From Magnolia sinica (Eukaryota > Streptophyta > Magnoliopsida > Magnoliales > Magnoliaceae): a DNA stretch of 64,000 bases. Position numbers and translations under genes: made by a program. Below, piece after piece: positions 46,908 to 56,807 of the stretch; position 1 is the stretch's first letter; every line of letters starts with the position of its first letter. The notes under the pieces are model-generated. The model searched no databases. It had not been told where the DNA came from and saw nothing but the letters and a program-made list of their open reading frames with translations. The DNA is taken from NCBI RefSeq assembly GCF_029962835.1, contig NC_080584.1, positions 79,016,862 through 79,080,861 on the forward strand, written 5' to 3'.

Positions 46908-47928
46908 CAGATCCCATTTGAAAATTATGACTTAAAAGAAATTTCGTTAGTTTCTCATACCATGCCCTAGGTGCTTGTTTTAATCCATAAAGTGCCTTTT
47001 TAAGCCGATATATATGATCAATATTTTTAGAATCTTCAAAACCCATTGGTTGTTCAACATAGACTTCTTCATGTAAATCGCCATTTAGAAAAGCACTTTT
47101 CACATCCATCTGATAGATCTTTATCTTTTTAAAACATGCAATGGATATAAATAGTCTGATAGATTCAAGACGTGCTACTGGTGCAAAAGTTTCATCAAAA
47201 TCAATCCCTTCAATTTGAGTATAACCTTGTACCACTAGTCTAGCCTTGTTTCTAATTATATTTCCACACTCGTCAGACTTATTTTTGAAAATCCATTTTG
47301 TTCCAATGATGTGCTTATCTTTAGGTCTTGGTACGAGATACCAAACATCATTTCTTACGAATTAGTTGAGTTCTTCTTGCATCGCAACAATCCAGTTCTC
47401 ATCAGCAAGAGCTTCTTTTACGTTAGATGGTTCAATTTGGGATGTAAAACATACATAATTACATATATCCTCAAGTTGTCTACGGGTGCGAACACCAGTG
47501 AGAGGGTTTCCAAGAATTTGTGTGGTTGGATGATCTTTAACAGTCCTCAACTCAGAATCAGTCTGATTCGATGAAGTATCATGTTTATCAATGATTAGTA
47601 CTTCATCATTATCTGAATTAGAAATTGGCGTGTTTAAGTGATCATCAATGACAACATTAATGGATTCTTGAATCACACCAGTCCTTTTGTTCACGACCCT
47701 ATAAGCTCGACTGTTTAAGGAATATCTTAGAAAAATACCTTCATCACTCTTCGTATCGAATTTTTTCAAATTTTCACGATCACGTAAAATATAGCACTTA
47801 CTGCCAAAAACTCGAAAGTATTTAACAGTAGGATTTTTATTGAACCACAATTCGTAAGCCGTTTTATTATTATCTTTGCTAGTGTAGACTCGGTTAATAA
47901 TATAGCAAGCTGTGTTGACTGGTACCAA
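46876..47928 (-). pseudogene. Copia integrase end and reverse transcriptase N-terminal part
   Basis: Starts in the integrase C-terminal region (ACYIINRVY, FGSKCYILRDRENLKKFD), continues through a variable linker and reaches a TAA at about 47,359-47,361. The same phase then continues with [33 protein letters not shown] and [14 protein letters not shown] of RT. One stop and one frameshift at each end show decay. Confidence 0.85.
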
Positions 47929-49398
47929 AGATTTTTAGAGAGCTTCATGCTATTCAACATGACATTAGCCATTTCTTGAAGCACCCTATTCTTTCTTTCT
48001 ACAATTCCATTTTGTTGTGGAGTTTTAGGAGCAGAGAATTCATGTAATATTCCTTGGTCAGTACAGAACTTCTCAAAATTACTATTCTCAAATTCAGATC
48101 CATGATCACTATGAATTTTACTGATTTGAGAAGATTTTTCAGTTTGAATCCTTTTGAGAACTTTTCTTACTTCTTCAAGGGTTTCAGATTTATCCCTTAA
48201 GAAGACTACCCAAGTGAATCTGGTAAAGTCATCAACTATTACCAGGATATACTTTTTCCCACCACGACTTTCTGTTCTGGTTGGTCCTATTAGATCCATG
48301 TAGAGAAGTTCAAGTGGTTTTGATGTGGTATTTGAATTCACCTTTTTGTGTGAGTTCTTTGTTTGTTTGCCTATCTGGCACTCACCACATATTTTATCTA
48401 ATTTCTGAAGTTTGGGTAAACCTCTTATAAGTTCTCGTTTGCTCAATCTATATAAATTTCGATAATGTATATGTCCAAGACGTTTGTGCCATAAATCATT
48501 CTCGTCTGTATGGACCATGTAACATGTTTGATTAAATGAGCTGGATTCGCTAATAATATAGCAATTTTCAGACGTTCTACGTCCAGTTAATATTACAGAA
48601 CCCTTATTATTTAGTATCTCATAGCTTTGATTAGAAAACCGAACACTATGATTATTATCACATATTTGAGATATACTAAGCAAGTTATGTTTTAAGCCTT
48701 CAACATATAAAACATTTTTAAACACAGGAAGATTAAAAAGTTGAACCGTACCTTGGCCTATAATCTTACAGTTGCTACCATCACCAAAAGTGACTGAACC
48801 ATCAGTCATATCTTTCAGATCCGTGAATAAAGCTTTGTCACCTGTCATATGTCTAGAGCATCCACTGTCTAGGTACCACTTTGAATGACTTGTTGCTTTG
48901 AAAGCAGTGTGAGCAACAAAGCAGGTAACTTTAGGAACCCATTTCATAACTGTTTTGGGTTTAGGAACATAGTTGGTCTTCTTTTGTGTATATTTGTAGG
49001 AATGACCTATAGAGTTAGATTTTAAGAGCTCCTTGAGTAAATCAACTATCTTTTCAGCTAGTGGATTTCGTTTCTGATTAAAGTTGACATGGCTGCTTCT
49101 AGGTTTTTGAATTTCTAGAAAAATCTTGATAAGTACTTTTCCCTTTTGAGCTTGAGGACTCTCCTTTAACAAATATAGGAGGAGTATACTTTTGTTTAGG
49201 AGGTAGATTTTTATCATAGCCCAACCCGGATCGATCGCCATATTTTCTTGACTCGGATAAAAGTTTTTCTAACTTTGGATCACCTTGGGCATATTTCCAT
49301 GTGTCCTTTAAACTCAGAAGAGAAGATACTTCAGTTTTAAGTTTCTCAATTTCAGATTTTAAATCAATAATTAGGGAGTTTTGAATTCCAAATCGCAT
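47929..49398 (-). pseudogene. Copia protease and integrase core
   Basis: WYLDSGCSRHMTG marks the aspartic protease. H..H..C..C residues around LWHKRLGHIHYRNL and ICGECQIGK form the integrase zinc finger. The catalytic triad sits in LLYMDLIGP, IHSDHGSEF and PQQNGIVERKN. A phase change occurs near 49,125 (relative to the ~100-codon segment 49,099-49,398), and another near 47,930. Confidence 0.9.
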
Positions 49399-50648
49399 TT
49401 TGATTTTTCAAAACAATCTGAAATTTGTGATTTTTCTAAGACAAGTGATTCAAAACAATTTTTGAGTTTAGAAAACTTTTCTTTTTGAAGTTTAAGTTTG
49501 ACAGCAATTTTACAACTTTCCTTATGTAGGGCATTGTAAGCGTCTTGAAGATCATCTTCATTTTCACATTCACTACTCAGATTTTCTTCACTTGTTGAGT
49601 CATTATCTGAAAATGTGAATTTAGCTAGAGTCATAAGAGCTTTAACCTCATTGCCCGACTCAGTTTTAGAATCTTCTGATTCAGAAGAACCTTCAGAATC
49701 AGATGATTCATCCCATGTAGCCAACATACCCTTCTTCTTGGGTTTGTCCCTTTTAGGACATCTATTTGCTAAGTGTCCATATTCTTGACAGTTGTAACAT
49801 TGACTATCTTTCAAAGATTTTCGAGATTTGGGTCTAAACTTCTTTTTATCATTTGATTTTTGAAAATCAACCATTTTCTTGCTTTTGAAAATCTTGTAAA
49901 ATTTCTTAGCTAAAAGAGTTATATCATCTTCTGAATCAGAGTTTTCTTCTGAATTACATTTAGAAGATTTTAGTGCGATAGATTTACCTTTAGGAGCTTT
50001 AAAGTTTAACTCGTAGGTTTGTAGTGAACCAACTAGTTCTTCTACCCTCATATTATCCGTATCACGAAGTTCCTGGATCGCGATTACTTTAGAATTGAAC
50101 CGTTCAGGAAGTAAGTGTAATATTTTTGCACACACTTTACTTTCTGGGATTTTATCGCCAAGACCCCACATTGAGTTTACAATGTCATTCAATCTAGTGT
50201 AAAAGTCCATAAACATTTCATTTTCCTCCATATGAATTTTTTCAAATCTGGTTGTGAGGAGTTGGACTTTAGATTTTTTGACAATTGTAGTACCCTCGTG
50301 TGTCGTTTCTAATATATCCCAAGCTTGCTTTGCAGTATCACAGGAAATGATTCTTTTGAACTCATCCGGTGATAGTGCACAAGTAATTGCATTTAGCGCT
50401 TTAGCATTTGCACTACTCTCACTTTTCTGAAGAGTGGTCCATTTGTAATATGGTGTGACTTTCATAGATTTTGAACCATCAATCCCTGTAACTTCCATGA
50501 TAGGAGGATTCCATTCAGTCACTGTGGCTTGCCACACATTTTCATCCATTGATTTGAGGAAGATCCTCATTCTGGCTTTCCAATAGGCATAGTTGGAGCC
50601 ATCAAAGGGTGGAGGCCTAGTGACTGAAAGGCTATCAAAATTTGACAT
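49371..50648 (-). CDS. Copia gag, 425 residues
   Basis: Intact frame from the ATG 75 bases inside the 5' LTR. RPPPFDGSNYAYWKARM is the N-terminal gag signature, a UBN2-like region follows, and CYNCQEYGHLANRC (CX2CX4HX4C) is the zinc knuckle. A Ser/Glu-rich tail and a coiled-coil-like segment end it. The frame shifts into pol near 49,380. Gag forms the particle and packages RNA. Confidence 0.9.
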   Translation of the reverse strand: MSNFDSLSVTRPPPFDGSNYAYWKARMRIFLKSMDENVWQATVTEWNPPIMEVTGIDGSKSMKVTPYYKWTTLQKSESSANAKALNAITCALSPDEFKRIISCDTAKQAWDILETTHEGTTIVKKSKVQLLTTRFEKIHMEENEMFMDFYTRLNDIVNSMWGLGDKIPESKVCAKILHLLPERFNSKVIAIQELRDTDNMRVEELVGSLQTYELNFKAPKGKSIALKSSKCNSEENSDSEDDITLLAKKFYKIFKSKKMVDFQKSNDKKKFRPKSRKSLKDSQCYNCQEYGHLANRCPKRDKPKKKGMLATWDESSDSEGSSESEDSKTESGNEVKALMTLAKFTFSDNDSTSEENLSSECENEDDLQDAYNALHKESCKIAVKLKLQKEKFSKLKNCFESLVLEKSQISDCFEKSKCDLEFKTP

Positions 50649-50708
50649 CTTAAATAGCTTAAATCGTTAGCTCGGGAATTAAATCCAAGAATTAAAAAAG
50701 AGCTATTA

Positions 50709-50721
50709 GGCTCTGATACCA
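50709..50721 (-). other. Primer-binding site (tRNA-iMet)
   Basis: Minus strand TGGTATCAGAGCC, two bases after the 5' LTR end. This is the classical plant copia site complementary to the 3' end of initiator methionine tRNA. Confidence 0.95.
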
Positions 50722-50723
50722 CT

Positions 50724-52673
50724 TGAAAAGGCCAAGCTATATGTCCTAGATGGGGGGTGAATAGGACAATGCCAAATAAAACTTATAACAGCGGAATTAA
50801 AAAGAATATGATAGCCAAATTAAATCACAATGCAGGAAAGTAAAATAACCTCAAAATTCAGATCTTGAGAGGTTGATACAAATGTTGTTCTAAGGACAAC
50901 CTTACACCAAAAACCAGAGTTTATGGTAGGACAACCTTATTTCTAGAAAGATCTTTGTATCAAATCTCAAATCGAAGAGGAATACAGAAATAAATACAAA
51001 CTGAATTGAAATAAATTGTAACCACAAATGTATTGTTCTAGGGACAGCCATACACCATAAAAATGGCAGGGCAACCTTGCTAGAACAACTTTCAAAAGAA
51101 ATTAAATATCAAGCTGATAAAGGAATAGCAGAAAATAAATTCTAAACTATTACAACATTCTCATAATGCTTGAATTAAATGATTACAACATTCACCACCA
51201 TACATACATCCCACAAAAGAATAATTAAAGATTAGAAGTATAAACCATTCAACCACAACACAAGGGATTATAGTGGTTCGCCTGTGTGTTCACCAACTGT
51301 TAAACAACAGCCACATAAAATGCTACTCCACTCCTAATATCCTCACACAGGGGATATTAGCGTTCACTAACAAAATAGGTTTTCCCAGGTTCACCCAAAA
51401 CCTTTACAATTGTGTCTTTGTCTGTGGGCTTACACAATTAAAAAACTCCACTTTTGAGTTTTTCTGGCTCTCCTCAGATAACCAATACAACAAGATTTTT
51501 CTGGCAAATCTTGAAAGAAACCAAAACAGAAAGGAATTTACAATTAAATGTAAAATACCTGATTATCTCCTGTGATGTAGCAGCCCGGTAGAACCAAATC
51601 AGAGTAGATGATTGAATGTCCAAGTTCAATGTCCAGTACTCAATTATAATAGTTCTAATTCTAATAGATTTTAAATTAAACCAAATAGGGCTTGCCTTAA
51701 TTGATTTTGATTCCAAAGAAAGGGAATAACAATTCCTCTTATCAAATTAGATTGGAATAGCTGAAACAAAATCAATTAAATAAAGCTAAGGAAAGAGAAT
51801 ATTAAATAAGCACACTTAGCTTAGATGGAGCACAGAATTATCTCTCAGAAGTTCAACGAAGATTGGCTTGAATGGATTAATTAATTTGATAATTTCTTCT
51901 GAGATTCGTGCACTATTTATAGGTGAGCAGATCGCATCTTCAACTAGTCTAGGGAGCTCTTCGACTAGTCGAAGCAATAACAGATATTTGAAAAATCCGG
52001 CGGGATATGCTTTGACCGTTCTACGACTGGTCGAAGGTCTCCTTCGACTGGTCGTAGGTTTCCTTCGACTGGTCGAAGAACCTATAAAATATCGTTGGAT
52101 TTCGAGTCGAAGATTTTCGACTGGTCGTAGATGCAGTCGACACTGTTCCTACGACTGGTCGAACAGATTCCTGAACTAGTCGAAGCCTAACAGATTTCAT
52201 CCGAAATTTGTAACAAACTCACGACTGATCGAGGAATTTCTTACACTGGTCGAAGCAACTCTAGGACTAGTCGAAGAAGGCCTAGGACTAGTCGAAGAAC
52301 AGACCAAACTCATGTAAAATAAACATTCGAATTATGTATCCAAAATGACCTACTTCTAAGGTCAACCTATGGTTAGTCAAACCTCAACCATGAAGTAAGG
52401 ACATTGAAACATTCGGAACTAGTGACCTTGAAGAATGAGCCTTGAAGTCTTGATATAGATCAATCTTGAAATCTTGATGTAGCTCAATCTTGAAAGTGTA
52501 CAAACTGCCTTGAACTCTTCTTGAAGTCTTGCAGCTTGAGTCTTGTCTTGTGAGCTTTGCTTGTTTATGAATGTTGATCCTTGAGAGAGCTTCACTTATG
52601 CAAGTTATATATAACAGTGATTTTGGCACCACAAATTTGACAACAGACAGGGATATAAACTATAGCACTTACA
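50724..52673 (-). repeat. 5' LTR of the copia element (right in window)
   Basis: Same ends as the other LTR; followed by the TGTGT target duplicate. Its palindrome array (about 51,935-52,300) lacks one unit present in the other LTR and has an extra AT/TCGAG-containing segment near 52,095. Confidence 0.95.
51935..52300. repeat. Palindromic CGACTGGTCG-type array in 5' LTR
   Basis: Counterpart of the array at 40,895-41,255, with one unit fewer and several point changes inside the palindromes. Confidence 0.8.
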
Positions 52674-52678
52674 TGTGT

Positions 52679-54930
52679 TAAGTTTTTTGTGATTTCACTT
52701 CATCCCAGTAGAAATGACTTTATAAACGGTTTGGATGACATATAAACATCAAGTTGGAGCTCGTAAAGGTTTCAATGGTAGGAAACTCTTTCCCCAAAAT
52801 TTCCTCTCATATGCCCCATTTGAGATTTAGATTGGCCTCATTTTTGGTCTCATGTCCTATAATGGTCTCAAAAAACAGATGGATATCATGGATTTATCCC
52901 AAACATCACAGTAGGCCCACCTAGCATCTCAGCGCTGGAAGTTCTGGCCAAAGGATATGGCACGAAACCTAGGAAGCGGATTGGCTGGTGTACCACGCAC
53001 CACCCACCCGGCTTGTGTTTTGTCGTCACCAAGTTTTGTGGGTCCCATCTCGTGCCTTATATCCAAACTGTCTAACCATTTGGCCAACTCGTCTTAAAGG
53101 TTTGAGAGAAAAATAAGACTGATCCAAAGATCCAGTGGACCACATTGCAAAAAGTAGCGGGGGATCGAACGTCTACCATTGAAACCCTTTTCGGAGGTCA
53201 CAGAAGTTCTAAATTAACTGATATTTGGTTTTCCAGTTCACTTAGGTCTATTTAACAATACAACAGATTGGATGGAAAACAAACATTATGATGGCCTGTG
53301 AATGTTTTAACGGTGAGAATCATGTCCCTTTAATATGACTCATTTTTAGGTACATTCTCTAGAATGATCTCGCCAAGGGGATAAACCATGTGGATATACT
53401 AAATATATCATTGTCGGGCTAATGTAACTTTGATTTCTTTGAACCCTACGAACAACTTGGAGATCGAGGAGTATAACGCCGGCATTCGCACGACACGTAC
53501 CCACGCTGACGAGGTGGGTGTTGTGTGGTACACATGATGGGTCCCACAATGAGGTATGAGTTATATCCAAACCATTCATAAACTTAGTGAGCTCGTGTTA
53601 AGGCTTGAGCCGAAAATTAAGATAGATTCAAAATTCAAGTGGACCACAGTATAAAAAGCGATGGGGGATTGAATGCCTACTGTTGAGGGTGATAGAAATT
53701 TTGGAGCAATATAATATTTCTTTTTTCTCTTCATTCAGGTTAGTGAAAATCATTGTCCCGTTGACATTTGTGGTATGGTACTCTTGAGCCTTGAAAATTA
53801 TTTATTTTTGGGATCGAGATTTAAAATGATCTTTATGTAGATATGATAAATTCAAATTTATGTGCCAAATACGCTGGAGGAAATCAGAATGCTGGGTGGA
53901 GTCAACATTGATGTCCATCCGTTGTAAGAGCTTATGTTAGGACATGCCAAACGAAAAATGAGATGGATCCAAAACTAGACTGGGACAGAAATGAGGGAAA
54001 TTGGGAAAAGAGTTTCCCACCGTTGAAACCTTCCTTGGAGCTACCTTGATATTTACATACCATCCAAGCCCTTTCTAAAGTCATTCCCACTCGGATGAAG
54101 TGAAAACACCAAAAACTTTGCCTGATATGAAACTTTGTGGCCATGCCAATGTTTCAAACGTTGGTCATTGAATCTACAATTTCCTATTATATGGCTCATT
54201 AAATTTTAGATACACCTCACTTTTGGTCGGATGTCCTAAAATGACTTCCCAAAAAGGATGGACGGTGTGGATTTATCACAAATATCATGGTAGGACCCAC
54301 CTATCATACCAAAAGTGCATGAAATTTAAGCAAGAGGCTTTTTCAGGAAATCCGCGTCCAAGTTGTACTCATTTAAAAAATCCTAGTCCATGTAGATTTT
54401 CCATCATTTTTCTGTGTCCGCGTGTCTTCACTTGCGTGTCTTTCAATGACGCCGATAGAACAGCTTCACGTGAATGATGAATCACTCCTCCATGTGGTTG
54501 GAAATCTGGCTAATTTAAATCGAATAAGTGTATTAAACACTAAGTTTAGCTGAGTCCTTACTCTCACCCCGGTGGCAGAATCTCTGGAGTTCCAACACCG
54601 GGTCAAGGGTTCGAGTATCATAGGTGGTGAAATTCCACTTGTGTGCGCGTGTTTTTTCTTAAATACACTCAAAACGTATTTTATTCGTAAACGAAGACAA
54701 CCATCGTGAACTACAAAGATTAGTAGAAGCTACATATACATGGATACAGTCACCAGCAATCAAATCATCCAAACCATCATCTCTGTGGGCCAGCTAAATA
54801 CACACGTATACACACAAAACGAAGGAAAACCAAGCACGCACGTGCACACAAAAATGAAAAAAGAAAAGAAAAATTCAAAATCCAGGGACAATCAAGAATC
54901 CTTCACACCACTAAAGAGAGAATGAGAATC
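52679..54930. other. Unit 3 repeats between copia and NLR scrap
   Basis: Holds the right part of the split dyad element (to about 52,925), dyad copies around 52,975-53,420 and 53,500-53,870, and another at about 53,896-54,310 ending GGACGGTGTGGATTTATCAC. Then comes sequence matching the NLR 3' flank (54,390-54,530, 54,680-54,930). No gene is supported. Confidence 0.55.
54545..54668 (+). mobile_element. SINE-like fragment
   Basis: CCCCGGTGGCAGAATCTC, then GGGTCAAGGGTTCGAGTATC (a box B-like motif), then TTGTGTGCGCGTGTTTTTTC at the end, resembling plant Au-type SINE tails. It interrupts sequence otherwise shared with 21.05-21.2 kb. The target duplication was not established. Confidence 0.35.
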
Positions 54931-55060
54931 TTCGGTGCCACTCTATGAAGTGGATGTCGTGTTTGATACTCTTATCTTCCCACATGAGATTCTCCCACCA
55001 TGCTAGTTCACCTCCCACCTGAACACCACCACCACCCCTGATAGCATTGCTACCCTCGCT
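54930..55060 (-). pseudogene. C-terminal scrap of a further NLR copy
   Basis: Encodes NAIRGGGGVQVGGELAWWE and the following SIKHDIHFIEW, as at the end of NLR copies 2 and 3. Upstream of it (higher coordinates) the NLR body is missing: at about 55,060 it is replaced by the repeat also found at 36,553. The 3' flank is retained, so an entire copy once stood here or a duplication broke inside the gene. Confidence 0.85.
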
Positions 55061-55650
55061 AGGATAGAGAAAGATACGCTGATTACGGAAACAGATTACC
55101 AGGGGCACAGGAATATCTATATGCCCCTGTTGTTGAAAGCTGTACAGGGTGACAGTGTGCCTCCATTCCATTCATCAGTTTTGCTATACTACAAAGGACA
55201 GAGTTTAGAAATCAGGGGATCCAAAGCTCATGTGGCCCATACCACACCAAACAACATGGATTGAACCTCTGCCATGGGAAGCTTTTTGGGGACGACGGAA
55301 GTTTTCTATCAGGATGGCATATAAAGATCATGGTCAGCTCCAGGAAGGTTTCAATAGTGGAAGTTTTCATTCCCAGTGTCTTATTTTGTGTGGCATGCCT
55401 GAGTTTTGAATCTTCTTGATTTTTAGAATCCTATCCTATTTTGGTATTGCAAAATTGATGGACGGAGTGGATTTGCCATGGGCATCTCTGTGGCCCCACA
55501 CAGCTTCCGGCAACAGTGGCACAGCTAATCCCCTTCCGATGGCCACTGTACACGTGGCATGTAGGTAATTCAATCCAAACTGCCCAAATCATGGAGAGAT
55601 AAATGTGTTACAAACCTCATTTTGCTTTTTGTTTTTTTGGGCTTTGGTTT
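55061..55650. repeat. Dyad-variant repeat, copy of 36.55-37.14 kb
   Basis: Near-identical along its length to 36,553-37,140, with small indels. Its left edge is the breakpoint of the NLR scrap. Confidence 0.75.
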
Positions 55651-55694
55651 TGTTTTCATTTCTTTTTGCTTTTTCGTTCTTCTTCCAACTGACT

Positions 55695-56230
55695 GGAAAC
55701 GGATTGGCTACTCCCCCTGCCACCAGCCCGTTGGTTGGTGGTCGGTGCTCTGTGGGCCTCACAATGATGTATGTGTTTCATCCATTCTGTTCATCCATTT
55801 TTGCAGATAATTTTAGTGCTTAATCCCAAAAATGAGAGTGATATAAATCTCAGGTGGACCACGCCATATTAAAACAATAGTGATTGGATATCCACCATTA
55901 AAATCCTCCTAAGGACCACTGTACTGTTTATTTGACATCCAATTTGTTGATTAGGTCATACAGGCCCAGATTAAGGGAGAAAACAAAAATCAGTGTGATC
56001 CAAAACTTTTATGGCCTCTAAAATGTTTTTAACATTCAACCCTCATTCAAGACTGTTTCCTGGAATGTGGTCCATTTGAGATTGGGATATACCTCGATTT
56101 TTGGTCTTAAACTGTAAAATGATATGTAAAAATGAATGGACAACATGGATGAAACACATACATCATGGTGAGGCCCACAGAGAACGGACCACCAGCCAAT
56201 GGTGCCTGGGAGAGTAGCCAATCCGTTTCC
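55695..56230. repeat. Complete dyad element with perfect 20-bp ends
   Basis: The left end GGAAACGGATTGGCTACTCC is the inverse complement of the right end (about 56,211-56,230, allowing one extra base). Inner arms ACCAGCC..TTGG pair, then ATGATGTATGTGTTTCATCC and its inverse. Interior sense changes at the midpoint (about 55,960). No coding sequence. At 536 bp it is the clearest reference copy of this subgroup. Confidence 0.75.
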
Positions 56231-56309
56231 TTCAGTGCTCTGTGAGCCCCACCATGATGTATGTGTTTCAAAAATGATATCTATCTAGTATCATGGCCAT
56301 TCATTACAT

Positions 56310-56690
56310 GCTCAGGCAAAAGAAATCGGGTTAGCCCACTCATCAAGTACGCCCAAGATTTATTTATTTGTAAATAAAGATAGCCATTGTGAATTGCAAA
56401 GACTAGCAGAAGCTATATATGGATAAAGTCACGAGCAATCAAATCATCCAAATCATCATCTCTGTGGGCCAGCTAAATACACACATTCATCACATGCCTA
56501 TGACAAATAATTCATTTTAGCCCACTCATCAAGTACGCCCAATATGTTTTTATTCGTAAACGAAGACAACCATTGTGAACTACAAAGATTAGTAGAAGCT
56601 ACATGTGGATGCAATGACCAGCAATCAAATCATCAAACCATCGACTCTGTGGGCCAACTAAATACACACATTCACACGCAAAACGAAGGC
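56310..56690. repeat. NLR 3' flank present twice in tandem
   Basis: TTCAT(C/T)ACATGC, then CCCACTCATCAAGTACGCCC, CATTGTGAA and GGGCCA(G/A)CTAAATACACA, occurs at about 56,300-56,490 and again at 56,490-56,680. Copy 2 has one version at 21,160-21,350. Confidence 0.75.
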
Positions 56691-56715
56691 AAACCAAGCA
56701 GGCACGCGCACACAC

Positions 56716-56746
<31 letters not shown>

Positions 56747-56807
56747 ATTCAAAATCCAGGGACAATCAAGACCGCCCATTACACCACCAAAGAAAGATTG
56801 AGAAACT

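Larger units (their letters stand above)
39682..52673 (-). mobile_element. Ty1/copia retrotransposon, Sirevirus-type, with nested insertion
   Basis: Two LTRs of 1952 and 1950 bp, a 5-bp target duplication TGTGT (39,677-39,681 and 52,674-52,678), a tRNA-iMet primer site, a polypurine tract and gag-pol plus an extra frame after pol define the element. All coding is on the minus strand. The long LTRs with palindrome arrays and the env-like frame point to the Sirevirus (SIRE/Maximus) lineage. Removing it joins 39,681 to 52,679 into the dyad repeat seen intact at 18,451-18,863. It is defective because of the pol frameshifts, stops and an inserted LTR. Confidence 0.95.

Noticed and set aside
54600..54625. 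tRNA gene suggested by GGGTTCGAGTATC
   Set aside because: Only a box B-like string; no cloverleaf arms or acceptor pairing could be found.
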